From assembly GCF_037392515.1 (NCBI RefSeq), contig NC_090282.1:57870843-57934842 (forward strand): a stretch of DNA of 64,000 nucleotides. Reading direction: 5' to 3'. Position numbers and translations under genes: made by a program. Shown here one piece after another: positions 57,200-64,000 of this stretch; within the stretch, counting starts at the first letter, position 1, and each line of letters begins with the position of its first letter. A model generated the notes under the pieces. The model did not search any database, was not told the origin of the DNA, and was given only the letters and a program-made list of their open reading frames with translations. This DNA comes from Haliotis asinina. Lineage: Eukaryota; Mollusca; Gastropoda; Lepetellida; Haliotidae.

Positions 57200-57264
57200 C
57201 ATAATTATTGCTGTTGAGGACTGCTGATTTGTAGTACGTGTGATCTTCATCTGCTTCAAACAAG
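57200..57264 (+). other. Probable non-coding first exon of the coiled-coil gene (end only)
   Basis: A strong donor, CAAG|GTAAGC, at 57264/57265, downstream of the CRE pair and upstream of the acceptor CACACAG at 57485-57491. The 5' end is a guess. Confidence 0.4.
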
Positions 57265-57491
57265 GTAAGCAAGGCTGTTGAAAACACTTTATGTGATTTT
57301 TATCCCGTATTATCTGAATAAAACCAGCCCGTTAAAAACATTTTGATCTCGTCCTTCGACGCCTGAAGCATTTCCGAAAGTGCTACAAAATGAATTTCAT
57401 ATATAAAGTGGAAATATCAATCACGAATCTGCAGGGAAGTTCTTCACATTTCGAAATTAAAAAATAATACGCATTTTTGTCTATCACACAG

Positions 57492-57618
57492 ATGACTTTG
57501 CGCAAGGAGGGTTGTTTGAAGCAACGAAAACCTCTCTCTCCCATTCTTGAGGCGGAAGACGAGGCGTCATCTACCTTGCCTAGCCCAAGATCAAAGGAAC
57601 TACACAACCATTTACTGG
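57492..57618 (+). CDS. Coiled-coil gene, coding exon 1
   Basis: Residues 1-42 plus one base; acceptor CACACAG directly before ATG, donor GTAGGT. The Pro/Ser-rich N-terminus ends KELHNHLL. Confidence 0.75.
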
Positions 57619-58761
57619 GTAGGTCATCTGTCTGCTATAACGTTTCGGGTATGTATTAGGAGCGACAAGACAAATGTAAAAATTGGGTTGCTTTTTGTAA
57701 GTCACATAGAATTTGATAACTATTGTTCCAAGTGGCTGAAGACAATTGCTGTGTTGAGGCCAGTGATCACTTGCACATGTAGGACATGTTTAAGGCAGTT
57801 CGTGTTTCTGTTTTCAGCCCAGTACATGGACTTAAAATCTCAAGTTGGAGATATGGAAGAGAGGTAAGCAGAAGCTGAGTGACTAGAAGACTCTTCCATT
57901 GTCTGATGGGAAAAAATAATAAACCAAGAATAAAAATATACTTTTAGTACTCAAGTGGGTCTCAGATAATAAATATGTAAGCTGACCGCAAACTTTGACA
58001 ATAGATAATGGACAATATATATTACAAGCGAAAGTATATACCTGTATATTCAATCATTTGAAAGGCATTTTGCAAAGGAGAATAGTTGTGATTACTCTTT
58101 TATGATCACAATAGACATGTACTGACACAATCTATGTCTTCTCCGCAGCCTTCTGGACCATCTTCTCCAAGAAAACGAGAACCTGCGCCAGGTGAATGAG
58201 AAACAGAGCCGAGAACTCCGACGTGAACAGGAACTGAGACGTAAAGCCGAGAAAGAGAGGACCGAGTTCCGAGTAGAATATCTCAATTTCAAGCTCAGTT
58301 TGACCATGGAGCATGCCGAACTGCAGGAACTAAAACAGACGCTGGAGGAGCTCACCAGCAGCTGGGAGAAGGAGAAACAGGCGGATGCAGAGCAGAAGAA
58401 GAAGCTGGAGCAAGAGCTCAACCAACTGAAATCTATCCGGCGTCAGGCTTTATCTCTGACCTACCAAACTCCAGTCAAGGCTCAGGCCAGTCTCCCAGTC
58501 GTGGCTCCTCCAGCTCACCCAAAGAAGGCGCAAAGACCCTATACGGGGAAAACCAAAAGCAGAGTACCGGACAAGATCCAGCCTGCACAGAACAACAGGA
58601 ACACACCCTCTGCGTGTGGGGACAGTATGAAGAAGACCATGAATGTGAGCCATAATAAGGTCATTCCTGGGAAAGAACTCAGAACAAAGGACATTAAGAA
58701 TAGTGACAATCTCCCCAAACAGTCACTCAGATACTCAAGAAGAGTTCGCCAGATGCGCTAA
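57492..58761 (+). CDS. Coiled-coil protein of unknown function, 261 residues, three coding exons
   Basis: The exons are 57492-57618, 57818-57863 and 58149-58761 (stop TAA); phases 1 and 2 match at both junctions and all borders are GT-AG. The protein starts MTLRKEGCLKQRKPLSPILE, with a Pro/Ser-rich N-terminus. A long charged coiled coil follows from about residue 44 to 155 (QENENLRQVNEKQSRELRRE, ELQELKQTLEELTSSWEKEK, KKKLEQELNQLKSIRR). The tail of about 100 residues is basic and rich in Pro, Lys and Ser, and probably disordered. There is no signal peptide or membrane segment, so it should be cytosolic, cytoskeletal or nuclear. I do not recognise a named family; a centrosomal or ciliary role would be only a guess. 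The ATG lies one base after the acceptor AG. Confidence 0.78.
57818..57863 (+). CDS. Coiled-coil gene, coding exon 2 (46 bases)
   Basis: Residues 43-57 (AQYMDLKSQVGDMEE); acceptor TTTTCAG, donor GTAAGC. This micro-sized exon keeps the frame from phase 1 to phase 2. Confidence 0.72.
58149..58761 (+). CDS. Coiled-coil gene, coding exon 3 with stop
   Basis: Residues 58-261, starting SLLDHLLQENENLRQ after acceptor CTCCGCAG; holds most of the coiled coil and the basic tail ending SRRVRQMR. Confidence 0.82.
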
Positions 58762-58899
58762 GACACTTAAAGCATATTATGTGGCTACTGAAAACTGTTT
58801 TCATTGATTGAGTTCATACAAATTCCAGGGGTTTTTTGATGACCCGAACTTTCTTTATGAGATTGACACTAAACATTTATGAATCGGGATTTTGGTGTG

Positions 58900-58905
58900 A
58901 TTAAA
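58900..58905 (+). other. Candidate poly(A) signal ATTAAA
   Basis: ATTAAA 139 bases after the stop codon of the coiled-coil gene, before the 34-bp array begins. It would give a short 3' UTR. Confidence 0.4.
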
Positions 58906-59033
58906 CTGTGTTCCTTGTTTAAATATTGTTGTTTGTTTTGTGGGAACTGTCGTTAAATAGTTTATGCAAAGATTGTGCATGGACGGACCTGCCATAATGT
59001 CACTGAAGAGGCGAGTAAACCTCTCATGTAATA

Positions 59034-61374
59034 GCACTGCTGAAGTGAGCCTACTGATAAGATAGCGGTACTGCTGAAGTGAGCCTACTGATAAGATAGG
59101 GGTACTGCTGAAGTGAACCTACTGATAAGATAGCGGTACTGTTGAAGTGAGCCTACTGATAAGATAGCGGTACTGCTGAAGTGAGCCTACTGATAAGATA
59201 GCGGTACTGCTGAAGTGATCCCACTGATAAGATAGCGGTACTGTTGAAATGAGCCTACTGATAAGATAGCGGTACTGCTGAAGTGAGCCTACTGATAAGA
59301 TAGCGGTACTGCTGAAGTGAGCCTACTGATAAGATAGCAGTACTGCTGAAGTGTGACTACCGGTCAGATAGCGGTACTGCTGAAGTGAGCCTACTGATCA
59401 GATAGCGGTACTGCTGAAGTGAGCCTACTGATAAGAGAGCAGTACTGTTGAAGTGAGCCTACTGATAAGATAGCGGTACTGCTGAAGTGAGCCTACTGAT
59501 AAGATAGCGGTACTGTTGAAGTGAGCTTACTGATCAGATAGCGGTACTGCTGAAGTGAGCCTACTGATCAGATAGCAGTACTGCTGAAGTGTGACTACTG
59601 GTCAGATAGCGGTACTGCTGAAGTGTGCCTACTGATAAGATAGCGGTACTGCTGAAGTGAGCCTACTGATAAGATAGCGGTACTGCTGAAGTGAGCCTAC
59701 TGATAAGATAGTGGTACTGCTGAAGTGAGCCTACTGATAAGATAGCGGTACTGTTGAAGTGAGCCTACTGATAAGATAGCGGTACTGCTGAAGTGAGCCT
59801 ACTGATAAGATAGCAGTACTGCTGAAGTGTGACTACTGGTCAGATAGCGGTACTGCTGAAGTGTGCCTACTGATAAGATAACGGTACTGCTGAAGTGAGC
59901 CTACTGATAAGATAGCAGTACTGCTGAAGTGTGACTACTGGTCAGATAGCGGTACTGCTGAAGTGTGCCTACTGATAAGATAACGGTACTGCTGAAGTGA
60001 GCCTACTGATAAGATAGCGGTACTGCTGAAGTGAGCCTACTGATAAGATAGCGGTACTGCTGAAGTGTGTCTACTGATCAGATAGCGGTACTGCTGAAGT
60101 GTGTCTACTGATCAAATAGCGGTACTGCTGAAGTGAGCCTACTGATAAGAGAGCAGTACTGTTGAAGTGTGACTACTGGTCAGATAGCGGTACTGCTGAA
60201 GTGAGCCTACTGATAAGATAACGGTACTTTGAAGTGAGCCTACTGATAAGATAGCGGTACTGCTGAAGTGAGCCTACTGATAAGATAGCGGTACTGCTGA
60301 AGTGTGTCTACTGATCAGATAGCGGCACTGCTGAAGTGTGTCTACTGATAAGATAGCGGTACTGTTGAGTGAGTGAGTGAGTGAGTGAGTTTGGTTTTAC
60401 GCCGCTTTTAGCAATATTCCAGCAATATCACGGCGGGGGACACCAGAAAAATGGGCCTCACACATTGTACCCATGTGGGGAATCGGTACTGTTGAAGTGT
60501 GACTACTGGTCAGATAGCGGTACTGCTGAAGTGAGCCTACTGATACGATAGAGGTACTGCTGAAGTGTGTCTACTGATCAGATAGCGGCACTGCTGAAGT
60601 GTGTCTACTGATACGATAGAGGTACTGCTGAAGTGTGTCTACTGATCAAATAGCGGCACTGCTGAAGTGTGTCTACTGATACGATAGCGGTACTGCTGAA
60701 GTGTGTCTACTGATAAGATAGCGGTACTGTTGAAGTGTGTCTACTGATAAGATAGCGGTACTGTTGAAGTGAGCCTACTGATAAGATAGCGGTACTGCTG
60801 AAGTGTGTCTACTGACAAGATAGCGGTACTGCTGAAGTGTGCCTACTGATCAGATAGCGGTGCTGCTGAAGTGTGTCTACTGATCAGATAGCGGTACTGC
60901 TGAAGTGTGCCTACTGATCAGATAGCGGTACTGCTGAAGTGAGCCTACTGATCAGATAGCGGTACTGCTGAAGTGAGCCTACTGATAAGATAGCGGTACT
61001 GCTGAAGTGAGCCTACTGATCAGATAGCGGTACTGCTGAAGTGTGTCTACTGATCAGATAGCGGTACTGCTGAAGTGAGCCTACTGATCAGATAGCGGTA
61101 CTGCTGAAGTGAGCCTACTGATCAGATAGCGGTACTGCTGAAGTGAGCCTACTGATCAGATAGCGGTACTGCTGAAGTGAGCCTACTGATCAGATAGCGG
61201 TACTGCTGAAGTGTGTCTACTGATCAGAAAACGGTACTGCTGAAGTCAGCCCACGATAAGATAGCGACACTGCTGAAATGTGTCTACCGATAAGATAACG
61301 GTACTGCTGAAGTGAGTCTCCTGTTATTGTAATGGTACTGCTGAAGTGAGTCTCCTGTTACTGTAATGACACTA
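59034..61374. repeat. 34-bp minisatellite, about 65 copies
   Basis: The unit contains GATAGCGGTACTGCTGAAGT then GAGCCTACTGATAA (34 bases). Three main variants alternate: GAGCCTACTGATAA, GTGTCTACTGATCA and GTGACTACTGGTCA. Units degrade at the right end (GTAATGGTACTGC). A SINE fragment interrupts the array at 60369-60483. The array starts about 270 bases after the coiled-coil gene's stop. Confidence 0.97.
60369..60483 (-). mobile_element. 5'-truncated SINE family A inside the 34-bp array, with 12-bp target duplication
   Basis: CGGTACTGTTGA is found at 60357-60368 and 60484-60495. Between them lies a SINE 3' part on the - strand: (GAGT)n, GGTTTTACGCCGCTTTTAGC, AGCAATATCACGGCGG, CACACATTGTACCCATGTGG, ending GGGGAAT inside the B box. 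With the insert and one copy of the duplication removed, the 34-bp array runs on in phase. The body is close to the family consensus. Confidence 0.93.
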
Positions 61375-62390
61375 CTTTTGAGACAATGTTTTTACTCATT
61401 TCTGAATCTCGAGTAGTTACCCGTGATCTTTGATCATTTAATGCAGAGGGTAATACGAATCAATGTCTCCGACTTGAACAAACAAAATAACATCTGTGAC
61501 GGTTATAGTCTGACCTGAAGACAAATATCCCGAATGTTCAGGCATTTTCGATGCGAGGGTGATAGCATGACTGAGATCGATTCAGTTCTGTGTTTCAGAG
61601 CCTTGATATGTAACCATGTGATGTGTTAATGTCTTGTCCACTGACATGCAATATTAAAATACATATTTGACCTATCTGTACCCATTTTACTACAGTATTG
61701 TTTGAAGAAACAAAAACCATAAAAGTAAATATATATGACTGTACAACTATTGTAGTATACAGCAAATAAGTGTACGTGTTATTTGGAAACAGTCAAGGTC
61801 CGTTCATATTCTCCATAGAGTAACAGGCCTTTAGTTTAGTTTCAACAGCAACGACACTGCATAAAACACGTACCCCTTCCTCGCCGTCACGCATGTCAGA
61901 TGGTATAAACATATTCACTTGTGTTTAGTGTCAGTGCATGATCAACATACTCTCTCTTTCTTTCTCTCTCTCCCTCTCTCTCTCACACACACACAAACAC
62001 ATGCATGCACACACACAAACACACTCACACATAGACGTCGCGCCATTTAATCTATGTTGATTAATGTAAGAATTGCAGAGACACTTGAAGTTCCGTTGAA
62101 CGGCGACAGATCTTCTGCAGATACAGGGGCTTTGACAGGAAGAATTATCTTCACTGTCTATATATTTATTATATAACCTGCACAGTTTGTATACATGCTA
62201 GTATATGCATACATATGTATATAATACACTCCAAACACAGTTGCGTCGGGATTAGAATATCCAGACGCTCTATACATGTACTAGTATATATTTCACAATA
62301 TTCGACTACTGCAAGGGCTCTTTTTCAAAGTCTTTTTCAAAGTCTTTTTCACACGTCTTGTTATAGGTGTGTATGTGTTTTTGGTTTGTT
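61375..62390. other. No gene recognised; simple repeats
   Basis: Contains the CT/CA-rich tract at 61950-62031 and, near 62320-62350, three direct copies of TCTTTTTCAAAG-like words. Nothing else is supportable. Confidence 0.5.
61950..62031. repeat. Compound CT then CA microsatellite
   Basis: TCTCTC runs followed by CACACA runs with a few interruptions. Confidence 0.93.
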
Positions 62391-62582
62391 TAGTTGCCTC
62401 ACTCAGCAATATTCCAGCTCGGAGGCGGCGGCCTGTAAATTATCGTGTCAGGGAGAGACAATCGAGTGATTCACAGCATGAACATCGATCTATGATGACT
62501 CTGTCGTCCAAGTTAACGAACCTTACCACATAATCCTTTAGTCGCCTTTAACGACAAGCATGGGTTGGTGAAGATCAATTCA
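62391..62582 (-). mobile_element. SINE-like family B copy
   Basis: CACTCAGCAATATTCCAGCT, GGCGGCGGCCTGTAAATTAT, GTCGCCTTTAACGACAAGCA, GGGTTGGTGAAGATCAATTC in reverse orientation; nearly full length. Confidence 0.82.
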
Positions 62583-62687
62583 TGTATGTGTGGAAAAAGA
62601 ATCACTTGAAAACATCACACAAAACGATTTCTTCTAGGATTAGACAGATTAGTACGAAAATGTACATTAACGTCTGTGTTCTTTCAG

Positions 62688-62815
62688 GGGTGGTTGGGTA
62701 GGTTACATTAGTGGTAAAAGCGTTCGCTCGTCACGCCGAAGACCCGGGTTCGATTCCCCGTGTGAAGCCCATTTCTGGTGCCCTACGTCGTGATATTATG
62801 AAGCAGAAATTAAAC
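62688..62815 (+). mobile_element. SINE family A copy, well conserved head
   Basis: GTAAAAGCGTTCGCTCGTCA, CGCCGAAGACCCGGGTTCGA (perfect B box), then GTGTGAAGCCCATTTCTGGT; the body has a short deletion after the B box and the tail is truncated. Confidence 0.85.
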
Positions 62816-62824
62816 TTGATTGGT

Positions 62825-62920
62825 TGGTATGTTGTTTTACGCCGTACTCAGCAATATTCCATCTATCTGTAAGTAATCGAGTCTTGAACAGGCAGGCATG
62901 GGTTACTAAACTTCTCGGAT
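62825..62920 (-). mobile_element. SINE-like family B fragment
   Basis: GTTGTTTTACGCCGTACTCA, GCAATATTCCATC, GTAAGTAATCGAGTCTTGAA, then a jump to GCATGGGTTACTAAAC, so the middle is deleted. Confidence 0.7.
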
Positions 62921-64000
62921 CCATGTGTACTATATGTGTGATGCCGACTTCTGGCGTAAACCATATTCACTCAATGACTCTCGGGTCAATCATGTACGTA
63001 CACATGGACAAATTTTGCGGCCATTTAAGAAAAACTATATATTAAGGGACTGTATTAACTGCCTGGGTGTAAATGATTTGGTTGGTGGCCAAGAGAAATA
63101 ATTGGTTGCGTCAGAATCTATATGAACAGAGTAATGAAAATCGCACAATAGACTATATGAGAGTTTTCAAAACTTAAATTTTAAATACCGATACGATGCA
63201 CAAAGATATATACATGAGCCTGTTAAGTCCGAGGCGAAACTATATTTCATCGAAGATGCTATTTAGAAATAGACTTCAGCAACCGGTGCTTGTATATGAG
63301 GTTCCATTCGGTACTCTGACTTGCTGCCTTGGATTGTGCAGGTAAACATATCTTAGTTGCTTAGATCGACACTTAGGTGCAATAATACACGTAAACAACT
63401 TCGAGCAAAAAGTATTTATCAACAAGCTGCACATTTTAAAACTTTTAACCACCAGAAGTAAACGTTTTAACATGCTATGTGTTGGTAACTAAGAAACTGA
63501 CAAACAATGTTCTGTACAGTACTTGACAATGCAACCACATCGCGTCACAAAGAATGCAATCGCGATGGTACGTGTTCACTCAGATCATGAAACAATTTCT
63601 GAAACAATGATATAAAAATTGTTTTATGAAAGGTACATGTCCAATCGAGCAAGTGAATGTCTCAGATTACATTCTTTATAGCTATGTGCCACCTCCCTAA
63701 CTATGCCCAACGTGACGTATCGGCGAATCGGCATTAGTTCAGTAATCAACCACCAGGTGACACTGCACGGTGGATCTACCCCATTCTTTGTGAGGGTTGA
63801 ATATATTTTACTTATCAACACTTTCATTTCCGTTTCGACAGGATTAGTCAACCATATTTTCCGTTTGACACTTTTGTATATGTTCATACAGATATCCTTT
63901 GCGCACTCGATTCACTGCGCACGCTAATCCCCCCTATATGTGGTTTATGGATTGTGACGTAACCTGATACCCCTACATTGGACTGCGCTGTTGCCATCCG
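62921..64000. other. No feature recognised
   Basis: Short overlapping open frames only; no coding motif, RNA gene or further repeat could be supported. Confidence 0.5.

Noticed and set aside
19590..61374. Regular 34-35 bp repeats that superficially resemble CRISPR arrays
   Set aside because: Units follow each other directly without unique spacers, no cas genes are present, and the DNA is eukaryotic. They are minisatellites.
1243..62815. Sequences with A and B boxes that might be tRNA genes
   Set aside because: Each is followed by the same non-tRNA body and tail, none has a complete cloverleaf with acceptor-stem pairing that I could see, and several carry target duplications. They are SINEs.

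Overview
The window looks like nuclear DNA of a marine mollusc, most likely a gastropod of the abalone (Haliotis) type. This rests on GT-AG introns, animal-type genes, AT-rich non-coding DNA, and tRNA-derived SINEs that end in CACT/ACTC runs. The species is inferred; the animal gene structure is read directly.

Three protein-coding genes can be supported. (1) On the + strand, 8890-10473 is the terminal coding exon of a chondroitin sulfate synthase (CHSY1/CHSY3 type); earlier exons must lie left of the window. A long AT-rich 3' UTR probably follows, with a candidate poly(A) signal at 14661. (2) On the - strand, 55316-40056 holds a complete 20-exon gene for elongation factor-like GTPase 1 (EFL1/RIA1), the ribosome-maturation GTPase that works with SBDS to release eIF6 from 60S subunits. 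The exons join in phase into 1131 codons plus stop. (3) On the + strand, 57492-58761 holds a three-coding-exon gene for a 261-residue coiled-coil protein I cannot name. Two perfect CRE motifs lie upstream of its probable non-coding first exon.

The rest is repeat-rich. Two SINE families (A and B) recur through introns and intergenic DNA and end in nearly the same 3' module; several copies have 12-14 bp target-site duplications. A third, class-II-tRNA-like family occurs at the left end. Other elements are a nearly intact mariner (51952-53244) with one nonsense codon in EFL1 intron 2, a decayed L2/CR1-type LINE (26805-29118) with a younger LINE 3' end nested in it, an L1-like reverse transcriptase fragment, a pogo-like MITE, and several foldback elements. 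Larger tandem arrays have units of about 52 bp (3.3-4.4 kb), 35 bp (19.6-20.8 kb), 82 bp (21.9-22.3 kb) and 34 bp (59.0-61.4 kb). Smaller ones, of 47 and 42 bp, lie inside EFL1 introns.

The most unusual structure is in EFL1 intron 6. The 3' splice site and first 18 bases of exon 7 have been amplified into about 14 tandem 47-bp copies, so the intron carries a row of decoy acceptor sites. A smaller duplication has also copied the acceptor and 5' end of exon 17. No bacterial-type system, CRISPR array or functional tRNA/rRNA gene was found.
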